A stretch of 64,000 nt of DNA from Brachypterus glaber (taxonomy: Eukaryota > Arthropoda > Insecta > Coleoptera > Kateretidae), in the NCBI GenBank assembly GCA_958510825.1, contig OY294044.1:102338893-102402892 (forward strand), given 5' to 3'. The notes below the pieces were generated by a model. That model made no database searches and was not told the origin of the DNA. It saw nothing but the letters and a program-made list of their open reading frames with translations. Each line of letters opens with the position of its first letter. Position 1 is the stretch's first letter. Shown here piece by piece: positions 22,940 through 35,305 of this stretch. The position numbers and the translations under genes were made by a program.

Positions 22940-23175
22940 AGACGAAATAATGTAAATACTGTAGGAGAGCATGCGCATTAATAAAAATATTGTAAATAAT
23001 GTAGGTACTGTCGTAATGTCAATTAATGTCAGGTACTGTAGAGTAATGTAAGTAATGTAACGTAATGTACGGTAATGTACAGTATGTAAGTAATGTAAGG
23101 TAATGTCAATGTAATGTAAAGTACTGTCGATGAAAACGTACATGTATTGTAAAGGTGAAACGCCCCTCGTGTAAA
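22940..23175. repeat. Degenerate TAATGTA-type array, second copy, inverted
   Basis: More than fifteen TAATGTA/TAATGTC/TACTGTA words. The right edge ACATGTATTGTAAAGGTGAA then CGCCCCTCG is the inverse of the left edge of the array at 19500, so the two are copies of one element in opposite orientation. Confidence 0.65.
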
Positions 23176-23179
23176 GGTA

Positions 23180-23766
23180 ACTAAAAAATAAATTAATAAT
23201 ATTTTGTTGTACAATATTTTTTAAACTTTAAATAGATTTTTTTTTTATTTTATTATTTTTAAAATGCAAAATTACATTATTATATCATTATTATATATAA
23301 ATATAGTCGGCATTATTAAACCAAGATACCTCTATTCAAAAAATTATAATTGTGTCTATTTAATGTTTCTTGTACCATCCTTCCTTATTTTGTTCCATTA
23401 TAAAGTAAGTTGCATGAAACAGCTTGTCAACATTTACCTAGAAAGAAAAAATACTTTATCTTAATATTTATCTTAATATAGTTTTTAATTTACTTTTTAG
23501 CAGAACAAAACAGCCCAATAACAAAAGAACAAGGAAAGCTTAGATGAATTGACCCAATTTTTGTGGCATTATTGCCAAATTTGTAAATCAGTTCATGGTA
23601 TAAATACTAGTTTCTTATTCATACTCCTCTCTTTCTGGGTCTTTTATTATTCTAATCGATAATGAATATAACAGTCACTATATTGGATATAAAATTTAAA
23701 AAACATCAGAGATATTGATAACTTACTTAGACAACTAAGAAATGGAATTTAAATTGTTTAGTTCTT
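23180..23766. other. Anonymous AT-rich DNA
   Basis: No gene or clear repeat seen on either strand. Confidence 0.35.
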
Positions 23767-24430
23767 ATAGTCGGAGAGCTGGTGGCCATTTTTATTTCAT
23801 TAGGTATTTGCTCCCGGCTATATTTTATATATGTCTTAAATTACAATTAAATTAAGCTATTTTCAAATTGTTAGACTCCGGATCCGGTTCCTTTGGGTGC
23901 TAGAAGCTCCAAAAACTATGACAATGAGCTACCAAAAAATCTATTTTTAACTTGTATTATATTTCATATTATACATTCACAATAAGCTGTTTTCATAGTT
24001 ATACACAATAATTCTGGGGCCAAGGGTTAAGAACAGTCTTTAAAGGGTGCCTTTAAAATATATAATACTTTTTAAAGAAATGAGAATTTATGGAATTACA
24101 TTTTGTTTAAATGAAAAATATTAAGAATTTTTATTGTTGACATATGTCAGATAAAATTTTTAAGTCTTTTTTTAACTCCTCGCCTATAGAATAATTGTGT
24201 AAAATAAAAAATAGACTAATCTAAATGTAATTTGTTTGACTCGGTAAGTTAAAAATATATTTTTCGGGGACCCCATTTTACCACCATTTCGAGGCTTCTA
24301 GCATCCAAATGAACCCGATCCAGGACCTGGCGATTTGCAAGTAGCTTAATTTGAATGTACTTTAAGGCATATATAAAATACAGCTGGGAGAAAATAATGA
24401 AATAAAAATGGTCACCAGCTCTTAGACTAT
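23767..24430. mobile_element. Foldback element
   Basis: The ends TAGTCGGAGAGCTGGTGGCC and (inverse) TAGTCTAAGAGCTGGTGACC lead into arms of about 170 bases that share CATTTTTATTTCATTA and a CTTTGGGTGCTAGAAG block. A diverged relative lies at 8020-8520. No gene is present. Confidence 0.72.
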
Positions 24431-25377
24431 TAGCATTAGTATGAATTGTGCGTGGAATACGGTTCAAATTACCAAAATCTAGTATTTTTTTTAACTGTAA
24501 CTACAAGTAAATACAACTAGTATTATATTACAGATTTGAATTTCAACAGTATTTTCGGTATGACGACCACACGAACTTTACTAAAAATGTCTCTCCGTGT
24601 ATCCTTAAAAATATCGATAAATTCAACATGTTACTAAAAATTAAATAATGTAACCGAAATTGAACAATGTACTATGTTCGCAAATTCAATTATCAAAATT
24701 TTGTTTCAGACAACTTTTAGTCTTTTTACAAATAAGTATCGATAGGTATCGATAACCAGCCGCCCTGATATTTTTTGCGTTAATTATGTTTGATAGTTAA
24801 TCAATCAACCAAAAACGCTTTATCGCTTTTCTCCCAAAAAGATACCTATGAAACCCAATTAATAATTCTAATTAACCTTTCATCTTGCTACAATACTTCC
24901 TCTAAAGTGTTTCCAAAAGGTGACTAAAACATTTTGTATGGCTTGGTAAAAAAGAGTAAATATCAAATATCAGAAGAATCGGTTAAGACCCCGCCCACTA
25001 GATATGAAATTTGTCATATTTGTCTTAATAGTAGACTACGCGAAAATCCAATGGGGAGAGGGGGAAAAGATGCGTCTTGCAAAGAGAAAAAAAGCGTGTA
25101 TTTTATTTTACTTATTTTTCCAATTTTTGTGCCCTCTACAAAGGTGTACATTTTGTAAAAAGGAAAAATGTTAAAAAAAATAAAAACAAGAAAACTTAAT
25201 GAGAAAAATGCAAAAACTATTTTATTGCAAAAACAAATAAGTTTTACAACCGAAAATAACATTTACAAACATCATAGGCCATATTTTAAGCCACTCTATA
25301 TTCTGATTTGTGGTGGAAGTGAGGCATAATTTCACGTGATTTAATTACGCGAATAACTCCAAAAATTGTTCCGAAAA
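24431..25377. other. Unassigned AT-rich DNA
   Basis: No convincing gene. Overlapping short frames around 24934-25262 lie on opposite strands over the same bases and carry no known motif. Confidence 0.35.
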
Positions 25378-25622
25378 AATAAAAAAATATGTGGACAAAT
25401 ATAAAATTTTATAAGCTTTAAAATGATGTATCACACGACCCCCCTTTCTGTTTAAAAAAATTTCTCCCCTTTTTCCCCTGTCTCCATCGTGTGCCCTAAG
25501 CATACCAAATATACAAAAAAAAATATGGGTTATGTTATTTATGTGTTCCAAATTTCAAGTTGATATCTTAAGCCTTTCAAAAGTTAAAGGGGGGGAGGCG
25601 GACTTTTGACACGCTGTGTATA
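25378..25622. mobile_element. Right half of CACAGCGTGTCAAAAGTCC-ended element
   Basis: Ends GGACTTTTGACACGCTGTG followed by TATA, the inverse of the tip at 8852. The arm contains CCCCTGTCTCCATCGTGTGC, the inverse of CAATGGAGACAGGGG in the 8852 copy. The centre block ATTTTATAAGCTTTAAAATG is shared with the 15003 foldback. Confidence 0.7.
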
Positions 25623-26429
25623 CATTACATATGTGAAGAAATACGATATTTTCATTAATATTAGTGGGCTCAAGATGACCTTTAATCTGATTCTGCTTTT
25701 GCACACACATTAGGCATATAAGAAGGCATATTTTGTCGGGTATTGCGTTTTTAAATTCCAGATTTCAATTTTTCGGCCCACCCTAACGTATACGCTGTAA
25801 AATTTTTTTCGATACGGATAAGCTGTAATTTTATTACCGGCTACCGGTACCAAAATTTCAAAACAGAGCAAAATTACATTTTTGCATTAAGTTTGGACTT
25901 TAAAAATAAATATTTCACCAACTTTCATACAGTAATTTAAAAATAGTATTGTACTTTTAAAACTTTATTTTAGAATAAAATTTTAATATTACGTTGATAT
26001 CATAAAGTTAAAATTTAAATTTAAAGAATTTTGTTCGCAACTGTATATGTAATACATACATTAGGTACATGTATTACTATATAATTACTATTAATAAAGT
26101 TTGGTAAGTACGTGATTTCTTGTCCCACTGTTTTCCACGCCTGGACCTGACCTGTAATGAAAAATAGAGACCAGTTAACTAATTATTACTGGTCTGAAAT
26201 TTAAATCATAAAGTTCCGCTAGATGGCGACATGGATTAAAATATCATTATTAATGCTTAAAGCAAGATGGCTGAACGGTACCTTGTGAGCTATCAAAAAA
26301 TTTTTTTTTGTGGTTGTTTATTTGGGTTACGCGTATGTGGAACTTCAGTTTTATATGATTGAGCCTTTACTGTGAAATGCAGAAAAAAATATTTGTGGTA
26401 AACATGAAAATAACTAAAAAACTAAGTAT
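25623..26429. other. Unassigned AT-rich DNA
   Basis: No gene, array or long inverted repeat recognised. Confidence 0.35.
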
Positions 26430-27172
26430 TTTTTTTTTTTATTTATTTATTTATTTATAAATAATTAAGTTTACAATATATATAATATAGAATAACCTAA
26501 CTAATAACAATAATAAAATAATAGTAATAATCCGCAAGATGAGGCACACTGAGCTGTTGAACAGCTTGTATAGTGTCTCGAACTTATTTTAGCAAAGAAA
26601 GCTTAAAAAAAACATATAGGTATGAAATAATATATTAATTGTAATTAAGATTTTAATAATTATTTAAAAGTAACTAAAACATTAGGTTTTAAACGAGGAC
26701 TACGTAAGAGGCATTTTTATATTTTAGTTCAAAATAGTTTAATAATAATTTCTTTGTTTTCAAAAATAAATGTATTTAATTTTTTTTAAAGAGGTGAATT
26801 TTATCTATTGACTTTAAATTTTCAGGAAGTAAATTGTGCAATTTTGGACCAAGATAGTCGACAAACTTTTGTGTGTGGGTTTTTTTACATTTTTGTGTTG
26901 TTAAATTATTTTTGGCTTTATTTCTTGTCATATAGGAATGGTTTATGTGTTTAAAAAGTATGTTCTCATTTTGGATAAAGATTATAGATTTTTTTGCATA
27001 TAAGAGTCTAACATTAAATAATTCCGCTTCATTGTATAAATCCTTAGTTGAATATATTTTATTTTTATTATAAATTATTTTTAAAATTGTGTTTTGGGTA
27101 ACATTAAGTGATTTTGCAGCATCATCGTACAGTATTATAGTAGAGTTTTCTTCTTTTGAATTCATACATCAT
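26430..27172 (-). pseudogene. LINE 3' end: C-terminal reverse transcriptase region, UTR and tail
   Basis: The minus-strand frame at 26776-27165 codes for 129 residues. The part reading HSYMTRNKAKNNL and KFVDYLGPKLHNLLPENLKS is typical of the C-terminus of Jockey/CR1-type LINE ORF2 (H-Y-TR, then LYN-LP and a final FK). A 3' UTR follows, then a TAAA repeat tail at plus 26430-26460. The 5' side is truncated, as is usual for LINE insertions. The upstream part of the frame has weaker similarity. Confidence 0.68.
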
Positions 27173-28220
27173 GTTTCCAAAAATTAGTACTTTATTTTTA
27201 AATAAAAACAGTTACGAATAATATTGTATACAGGTCTTCCAGAAAATGGTACTTTTCTCGGAAAAGTACCTACTATTTTTCGAGTCGACCTATTTAAAAA
27301 TTACTTATAGTAAAAGCCAAGCAGTATCATATACTGTAATGTTAAAACTTAATTTTAGGATATTCTCATCGTAAATTAAATGGGTTAAATTTCTTATAAA
27401 ACAATAATAATTTCGGTTTGAATCATATTAATTTTACAATTCACTTTAAATATTACACTCTAATTTTACCCTATTTTAGGCCAAAAAATAGAGTTTTTTC
27501 TACCTCGGATCCGCAGAACGTACCGAAGAACTTTTTTTTTGCTTTGTCTACTATTAAGATAAGATATAATGTCAAGTCATGACAAATTTCAAATCAAGTG
27601 GGCAGGGATCTAAATTCTCTATTCGAAGTGAAATAACTACCAAATGGTATAAAATCATGGTATAAAATCATATGTTTACATTCTTTTAGATAGTTTTGTA
27701 TTTTTTTTTTACTAGATATAAATTGAAAAGACCCAATTTCCACATCAAATAAATAAAAAATTCAAATAGAACCAAAACTGTAGTTTTAATTTGGCCAACA
27801 TCAATTTTTGTCGAAAATGCTTCATGTCCACATTTTGCTTTGACATAGTTATAGAAAAGACTTTCATTTTGTTGATCATCCAAAAAACTGAAAAACTGCA
27901 AAATTGCAGATACGACTGATACTGCTATTGCGAAGAATAATAATTTTGAAATAATTTCATAAATTAAAAATTTCATTATTTTTTTCTTGGTGTACCACTT
28001 CGTTTGCTCATCAATTTATCTTTATATGCTGTAAGCATTTTTATTTATTTATCCAGTTTAATTAAATACATCCGTAGTAAAAATGTTTCATTTTTGCTTA
28101 CATGCAATCCAAAGATTAGGACTGTTTCTTTTCTCAGTTATTTTCAAATGAATGAAAATCTAATTTATAATACAAATCCAGTTATAAGGGTTAAACAAAA
28201 CCCTTAAAAGATAGTTTTAA
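27173..28220. other. Unassigned DNA with one short open frame
   Basis: A 96-codon minus-strand frame at 27686-27976 has two hydrophobic stretches but no recognisable family. It is not called as a gene. A small hairpin sits at 27248-27272. Confidence 0.3.
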
Positions 28221-28350
28221 TATCCGTCAGTCCGCCTGTCCGACCGTCCGTACGTCTATCTGTCTGTCACAGCTCTTTATCTCAGGAACTATATTATCTA
28301 GGAATCTGCAATTTGTCATAAAAGTAAATTGCATTAACAACAAAATTTGA
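28221..28350. repeat. GACAG/CTGTC dispersed repeat copy
   Basis: CCGTCAGTCCGCCTGTCCGAC type run, then GTCACAGCTCTTTATCTCAG and CTGCAATTTGTCATAAAAG. The arrangement (CTGTC run, then an AACTC-type sentence, then a short T-rich block) matches copies at 29770, 30260, 44945 and 61390. Confidence 0.5.
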
Positions 28351-29620
28351 CAAAATTTTCTTTAGAGAACCCTATTGAGTGGGTTAAATCTGTAACTGAA
28401 ACTGTAAAATCATCATTTGGACGTTTTACAAAAAAAAAATGCTTTGGTAAAAAATGCAATAATTTTTAAATGTTCACCATATATTCGTAAAAATCGGTAC
28501 ATTGAAGTTTTTAAGTTCGCTGAATCTGAGTCTGATTAACTACACATGGCCACCCCTGCTGAAGGTGACAAATATGGACCACTCACACAATGACATCAGG
28601 AGTTTTTTAAATTTTAAATTAAACACACAGAGAAAAAATATTCTAATATGAATTATTTGTGATACTTGTGTTGCAAGTATTAAAATACTTACTTAAATAA
28701 CTTTAAAAAATTCAATAATTTGTTTTAAGTTTAATACTTGTTTCCAAGAAATTACTATTTTTTTAATTATTTTTAATATTTAAAATAGTATAAATATCTG
28801 TTTGCCATCTGTCATTTCAATTTCAATAAAACTCAATACAAGAAACTGTATTTTTTAAACCAAGGATTTTTATTTAGTTCAAGTTTAAATTTTTCGGTGT
28901 AAGATACCTACGCATTAAACTTCAATGAAGTAAAACATTTGATTTAAGTACTTAACATGCTTGCAGATATACAAACTTTTGAGCCAATTTATCTGAATAT
29001 TACGTACTTGTTTTAAGTAATCGTTTCTCTGTGATAGTGAAAAATGCCAAATTAAATTTTTTGTAATGATTACAACGTATGTTATCCAAAGATTAAGACA
29101 GTTTCTTTTGTCAGTTAGTTTCAAATAGTAGAAAATCGAATTTATATAAATGGGATGCAATTTGTTAAGAAAATCGCCTCGTTGAAGGTAGATTAGGCAA
29201 TGTGTGGTTTTGTTCGAATCTGAGTGTGTGAATCGCAGAATTCTAAGTATGCCATTTGCATAAATTAACTGGGTAATGAATAAATTACATATGAGGTATT
29301 TAGAAGCCAACGGTTACAAGTGCAAATAAGCTCCTTTAAGATATTTATTTTACTTTTCCCGGTGAAAATTAGCAAAAATTGTATTGATTTTTTTACGTTT
29401 AATATCCTAAAAAGTTTATTTTTATTCGATTGTATCTAAAAGCGCCACTTTTTGTACGATAAACCTGTATGAAAAGTTTAATTTTTTGGCCTAGGCCGCA
29501 AAAGTAAAATAGTCGACGTTAATTGGTTGATTGATATTGAAACTGTCGACACTAGAATTTTAACTACAATTTTTTTGTAAAAAATATAAATGTATTTATT
29601 AATATAATACAATCGAATAA
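28351..29620. other. AT-rich DNA with dispersed-repeat fragments
   Basis: The segment around 29190-29240 (GGCAATGTGTGGTTTTGTTC, GAATCTGAGTGTGTGA) reappears diverged at 29857-29900. The 131-codon minus frame at 28915-29310 lies over this repeat and is not called. Confidence 0.4.
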
Positions 29621-29624
29621 AAAA

Positions 29625-29750
29625 AGTGTATGATATACGGACGAAAACTGTTTTTAGGGCGATTACGGTTACCAACCTCGCTGTCCCAGCTCGGATGGCA
29701 ATCTCCGTAATCGCCCTAAAAACTGTATTTTTCGTACTTGTATCATAAAC
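29625..29750. repeat. Imperfect inverted repeat, about 45-bp arms
   Basis: TTTTTAGGGCGATTACGG at 29650-29667 is mirrored by CCGTAATCGCCCTAAAAA at 29705-29722. Weaker pairing continues outward (GTATGATATACGGACGAAAA against TTTTTCGTACTTGTATCAT). The loop is about 37 bases. Confidence 0.7.
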
Positions 29751-29754
29751 TTCT

Positions 29755-30380
29755 TTTTTGTGAAAAAAAGTCTGTATGTCGGTTGGCCTGTCTGTCTATC
29801 CAGAAAATTTGAGGCGCTTGGAGCTAAAGATTTCAAATTTTTAACATAAATAGATTAGGTAATGTGCGGTTTTTGTTCGAATCAGAGTATGTGATTCACA
29901 AAATTAAATTCTGAAACATCTTATCTGAAAAATGACCACTTGACAGGTATAAAAAATTATCCCTTTTTAAACAATTAATAAGGTATTAATTTAGAACTTT
30001 ATTAATTACATATAAACAGGAATAAGTTCTTATTCATAGAAATTAGTCAATTATTAAATTACTACCCTACTAATTCCATAAAAAAGAATAATTTCTAGTC
30101 TCTGGCAAGTTCCCATTTTTCAGATACGATGTTTCGGAATTTACAAGACGATATGAGCTATATAAAAGCTAACGGATAGAAGAGCAAATAGGTTAAAATA
30201 AATTTTACTTTGCCCGAGGAAATGTTAAAAAAAAATATTGTTTTTTTTACTTTTCTCGACATTTACATCTGTCTGCCTGTCTGCCTGTTCGGGAAAATGG
30301 TGAACAAGATAACACGAGAACCCTTTGAGCTAAATGCTTAAAATCTGGAATATAAGTTTCTTATCCAAACTTCTCTGCTG
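29755..30380. repeat. Two GACAG/CTGTC dispersed repeat copies
   Basis: The first begins at AAAAAGTCTGTATGTCGG (29766). The second has CTGTCTGCCTGTCTGCCTG at 30270 followed by ACACGAGAACCCTTTGAGC. They are separated by DNA related to 29190-29400. Confidence 0.55.
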
Positions 30381-30780
30381 GAATTGTTCTTGAAAAAAAA
30401 AAAACGGGGTGGGGTAAAAGAAAGTAAAACCCATTTTTTATTCAACAAAAAATAACTGAATTATTTTTGGAAAAATGTGCATTTTTTAATGTAAAAACGT
30501 TGGTCTAAAAGTTTTAGGAAAATATTTTCAGGGACCTGGTATGAAATTGACCAATATATCATCTTGATCAATTTCATATTAGATCCGCCATTTTGAATTT
30601 TAAATTTTTAGAAATATATTTGGTTTCAGCATAAAGCCCATAGTGCCGGGTAATTTGGTTTTGTTTGGTCGCCCTAAATTCATTTTAAAATTTTAATTTA
30701 AATTTATCTTAAATTAATTGATCAATTTACTTAGTTAAGTCATGTATATGTTTTTTTTTGTCCTAAATATTTAAAAAAAA
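30381..30780. other. Anonymous DNA before the hairpin array
   Basis: A short hairpin (ATGAAATTGACCA against TGATCAATTTCAT) at 30541-30579. Nothing else recognised. Confidence 0.35.
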
Positions 30781-31745
30781 AGTCCAAACCATATTATATG
30801 GTTAGTTCAACTAACTTAGTTGCTGTTTTAATGGCGTGCTTATGTATTGCGCCTGGTATTTAGCCGCAGTGTAATTTTCCGCGCAATACATAAGCACGCC
30901 ATTAAAACAGCAACTAAGTTAGTTGAACTAACCATATAATATGGTTGCTGTTTTAATGGCGTGCTTATGTACGCCATTAAAACAGCAACTAAGTTAGTTG
31001 AACTAACCATATTATATGGTTAGTTCAACTAACTTAGTTGCTGTTTTAATGGCGTGCTTATGTATTGCGCCTGGTATTTAGCCGCAGTGTAATTTTCCAC
31101 GCAATACATAAAAACACCATTAAAACATCAACTAAGTTAGTTGAACTAACCATATTATATGGTTAGTTCAACTAAGTTAGTTGCTGTTTTAATGGCGTGC
31201 TTATGTATTGCGCCTGGTATTTAACCGCAGTGTAATTTTCCGCGCAATACATAAGCACGCCATTAAAACAGCAACTAAGTCAGTTGAACTAACCATATTA
31301 TATGGTTAGTTCAACTAACTTAGTTGCTGTTTTAATGGCGTGCTTATGTATTGCGCCTGGTATTTAGCCGCAGTGTAATTTTCCGCGCAGTACATAAGCA
31401 CGCCATTAAAACAGCAACTAAGTTAGTTGAACTAACCATATAATATGGCTGGTATTTAGCCGCAGTGTAATTTTTCGCGAAATACATAAGCACGCCATTA
31501 AAACAGCAACTAAGTTAGTTGAACTAATCATATAATATGGTTTGGACTTTTTTTTTAATATTTAAAAAAAAAAAGTTCAAACCATATTATATGGTTAGTT
31601 CAACTAACTTAGTTGCTGTTTTAATGGCGTGCTTATGTATTGCGCCTGGTATTTAGCCGCAGTGTAATTTTCCCCGCAATACATAAGCACGCCATTAAAA
31701 CAGCAACTAAGTTAGTTGAACTAACCATATTATATGGTTTGGACT
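30781..31745. repeat. Tandem array of hairpin units
   Basis: The basic unit is a hairpin. One arm holds GGTTAGTTCAACTAACTTAG, TTGCTGTTTTAATGGCGTGC and TTATGTATTGCGC. The spacer is CTGGTATTTAGCCGCAGTGT plus AATTTTCC, followed by the exact inverse arm. Four to five full or nearly full units and two deleted ones stand between 30781 and 31548 and share CCATATTATATGG joints. A single unit bounded by AGTTCAAACC and GGTTTGGACT forms a second element at 31574-31745. There is no reading frame. Confidence 0.88.
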
Positions 31746-33059
31746 TTTTGGCTAATATTGGCGCTAACACAAAGGTCCCTAGGGACCAGGTGTTGAGGGC
31801 AGTGAACCCCGCACTGAACTAAACTAAACTGATATTGGCGCGGTAAATGCCATGGCATGCATGCCAGGCGCACTTATTGCTGGCGCAGTGAATTCGGCGA
31901 GGTAAATTTTAGGGCGGTAAAAACCCTACCCAAAGATTTCACAAAGTCGAAAATCCTTAAGGCCGTTTTATGCAAAAAGTAGTGTATTAAATGATTTTAA
32001 TTTCGCTGAATTTAAGGAACTGACTTTTTTCCTAATTTCCTGTTAAGGGTAAATTTAGTCGGTGTACAAAAGTTGGGTCTCGTTTGGAGGTTGTTTTTAT
32101 GGTAAACGCCCCCAGAAACGCTAATTCCTTACGAATTAAAATTTTCCGGCGGGTATAAAAATACATGAAAATTAAGTAAAAAAAAAAATAGTTTAATGTT
32201 AATACTCGAACATCAATTGATCAAACTTACTTTTTGGTGGAAATTTATTTTTTTATACCCTTTGACTTTTTAGTGTCCCAAATAAAATTTTCGGGAACAT
32301 TAACGTGCTTTAGGCTGTGTTTTTTTACCCTAAATACGTTTTATAAAAAAACATATTAGTAAAATCTAAACTAGTGGAAACGCAATCGTTTAAAACCCTT
32401 TATATTTTCGAACAGGTGCAAAAAAATTCAATATAGAAATAAATTATAATTATAAGACTATTTGGGGCTTTTCATGAATCTGTTGAAAAGTTTTGTATAA
32501 TGCCCTCTAAGCAAGATCTTATCTGACACTTTTTTGCCACCTCTCGGTATTTATCACTTTACTTCAACTCTAATTCCATGAAAAAAGGTGGCATATTACA
32601 TTTCGAGAGAAGTATTTACTTGCCGTGGTAAAAAGTCGACTATCTCAAACTGACAACAAATACGACCTTCTTGCTTAGCTGGCACTGTAGTACTCTTCAT
32701 ATGTAATATTTTATTTTAAATGTCACATGGCAAACCAATCGTAAACGGAAATGCAACAGTAACATTTCAGAATTGTGTAAAATACATCTAGCGAAAGGAA
32801 ATCATTTTGTTCAAAAATAATTTTCCAAGATAAACCAAGAGACAATTTCCTTCTTAGCAAAAGATTATTGTAGTAGAAATAATAATTACAGACTTCCCTA
32901 TTTAACTTTAAACTGATATTTTTACTTTATTTATTTTGCTTTCTCCACATTTAAAAAACACAGCAAAGAAAATAAAGTATTATTAATAATAATAATAATT
33001 TATTATTATTATCGCTAAAGTGTTTCGTTAAGTTTTGAGGTACACTCAGAAAATATAAT
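31746..33059. other. Unassigned DNA
   Basis: GGCGC-containing words (ATTGGCGC at 31758 and 31833) sit next to the array. Beyond that, no gene or repeat is recognised. Confidence 0.35.
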
Positions 33060-33830
33060 TGAAATTTTAATACTAAATTTTATTTGTAAATACATATTTA
33101 TTATTTATATCGCCACCATTGGTATATAATACTTTACTTGTGATATTAAATACTACAGTGTGTGTATTATATACAATATGTTGTCATACTATCACATCAC
33201 AACGTGCTGGTACATTTGGATCCCCACGTGTTTATTAATACTAGCATGTTATATTAAAAAATACTGTAACATTTGGTAAATCATATCACATTTATAGTAT
33301 GGTATACTTTGAATTATTGTTAAGTTGTATTACTGATCTAGTTTAAAGTATATTACAGTATTCAGAAAAATTAACAATCGGTAAATAAGACCAAACATTT
33401 GATTAGTTATTATATAAAGATTGTAACCGCATACAGTTACACACTGACAAAATAATCAATCAATTTTTTACTTTCCTCTGTATTATTACTAATCAAAATT
33501 TTGATATTATTTACCGATTGTTATTTTACTAAATTACTGTAACATAATTTAAACTAGATCAATAAAACAACAACTATAATAATACTTAAAGTATACGAAA
33601 CTAACTGTGATATAATATGCCAAATGTTACAGTATTAACATATGTTGCGTGGGATCCAAATGTACCAGCACGCTCTCTATGTTAGTATGGCAACATATTG
33701 TATACAATACATACATTGTAGTATTTAATATTACAGGTAAAGTATTAGATACCAATGGTTGCCATATAAATAAAAAATATATACTAACAAATAATATTCA
33801 GTATTAAAAATATAACGAAGTGTATTAATT
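33060..33830. mobile_element. AT-rich foldback element, about 770 bp
   Basis: The arms mirror each other at many points: GATATTAAATACTACAGTGT against ACATTGTAGTATTTAATATT, GTGCTGGTACATTTGGATCC against GGATCCAAATGTACCAGCAC, and AACAATCGGTAAATAAG against ATTTACCGATTGTT. The centre is near 33445. No gene is present. The outer tips are diverged. Confidence 0.78.
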
Positions 33831-33925
33831 TTAATTATAACATTTAAAAAGGCTATTTCTTTGCATTTTATTTGTAAATTGCAGTAGGTTTATTTTAAAA
33901 GAAAAATATAAATGATTATTTTTAA

Positions 33926-34040
33926 CGTTTTTATCAACCAATCATTTTACAATATTTCTGACCACGTATTTATTTCTGTCCAATCATATTACAGTTATAT
34001 CGTGAATTTTCTATAGTAGAAAATTCTAGTGAGAATCGCT
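33926..34040. repeat. 115-bp dispersed repeat, copy 1
   Basis: CGTTTTTATCAACCAATCAT through TTCTAGTGAGAATCGCT. A second copy of the same length and orientation lies at 51843-51957. Confidence 0.75.
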
Positions 34041-34059
34041 AGGTTTGGACTTTTTTACC

Positions 34060-34285
34060 CCAATCCGATTTTTACAAAAAACAATCCCAGCCTAGAACTT
34101 TGGATAATCAACCTATGGTCCAAATTTGAAGTCGTTAGCTCAAAGCGTTCTTAAGTTATCGTGGTCACAAATATTCCGGACAGACAGACAGATTTTTTTA
34201 CGGAAATCGTATTTTTTGGATATAAAACGTCAAGAAACGTAAAAAAAGCAAATTTTTCGAGTCTTTCCTCGGGGAAAGTAAAAAC
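34060..34285. repeat. GACAGACAG dispersed repeat, well-kept copy
   Basis: In order: GGTCCAAATTTGAAGTCG, GCTCAAAGCGTTCTTAAG, TTATCGTGGTCACAAATA, GGACAGACAGACAGA, AATCGTATTTTTTGGATATA, AACGTCAAGAAACGTAAAAA and CCTCGGGGAAAGTAAAA. The same order recurs on either strand at several other places in the window. Confidence 0.65.
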
Positions 34286-34517
34286 CCAAAATATTTCTAA
34301 GGCGGGGGTGGAGGGGGTATTCTAATTGGGTGATCTGAAAGTTAAAAATAAATATCGCACTAAAAAAATAATATCAACGTCTAAATTAAATAATAAGCGG
34401 TAGTAGCTAAATAATTTTATTTGGCGTTTCGGGTGTTTCATAATGTCTTATGCCGTTTTAGTACCGAAATCGTGAATGGAATCGGACTACTTTGCAATCT
34501 TTAGGAGTGCCCATATA

Positions 34518-35165
34518 CAGGGTGTCCATGAATTGCTTGGCCAAACTTTACATACGGGATGAATGGCTCAAAACTGTTAAAAAAGTTCCTATAAACATAT
34601 ATCTTAAAACAACTATTAAGGGAGCTACGCCCCTTTAAATGGGGTTCCAAAAATTCGATTTTTATTTAATAACTCAGGAACCCTTTGTGTTATATCAACG
34701 AGATATTGCATGTAATATATTATTAATAGGGCCTATCAAGCGATGGTGTTTGCATGTAGTTACTTTAAACAGGGGCGACCGAAATGGGGGAGCCTTATCA
34801 CTTTTTTGCTCCAAACTTTTTTCTGTGCAACTTTTTTGTAGATTTATGATAAGCATATTATTCCTCAGGTAAAGATACATAAAAAAGGTACTTTTATTGT
34901 AATACTGTAGGATTAACCGGTTTCGAGAAAAATTCATTTGAACGTGAAGTTTCACGCTTCGAGGACGAAAAATTAAATACTAAAATATTGAAAACAAAAA
35001 TTTTAATAATGCGGGTTCCAGGTACATTAAAATTAATTTGGTTTGGCTCTTAGATAAAAGTCACAAATAAGTTAGGTTAGGATCTTACAGTTAATTTTTT
35101 GCGTTCTGCGTTTTGTGAATATTTCATGATTTTTTTTCTAATGGTTATGGTCCTGGCTGCAGGAC
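34518..35165. repeat. Left TIR of mariner-type element
   Basis: Inverse of 36538-37181. It contains TAAGGGAGCTACGCCCCTTT, ATAACTCAGGAACCCTTTG, AATACTGTAGGATTAACCGG and TTCGAGGACGAAAAATTAAA in this order. Confidence 0.85.
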
Positions 35166-35305
35166 CCCACAAAAATGTTAAGGTTGCCATTTTAACCGCC
35201 TAACTCGGTCATGCTTTTTTGATTTTTTTAGCAACCAAGTGTCATTCATTAAACAAAGTTTGACATTTTTAAAAGTAATAACACTTTTATTTATGAAATA
35301 AAAAT

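Noticed and set aside
27686..27976. 96-codon minus frame with two hydrophobic segments
   Set aside because: AT-rich DNA readily encodes Phe/Leu/Ile-rich frames; no family recognised and no splice or promoter support.
28915..29310. 131-codon minus frame
   Set aside because: Overlies DNA that recurs diverged at 29850-30200, so it is a frame within a repeat; residue content reflects AT-richness.
30781..31745. CRISPR array
   Set aside because: Units are long hairpins directly abutting with no unique spacers, and the surroundings are eukaryotic transposons.
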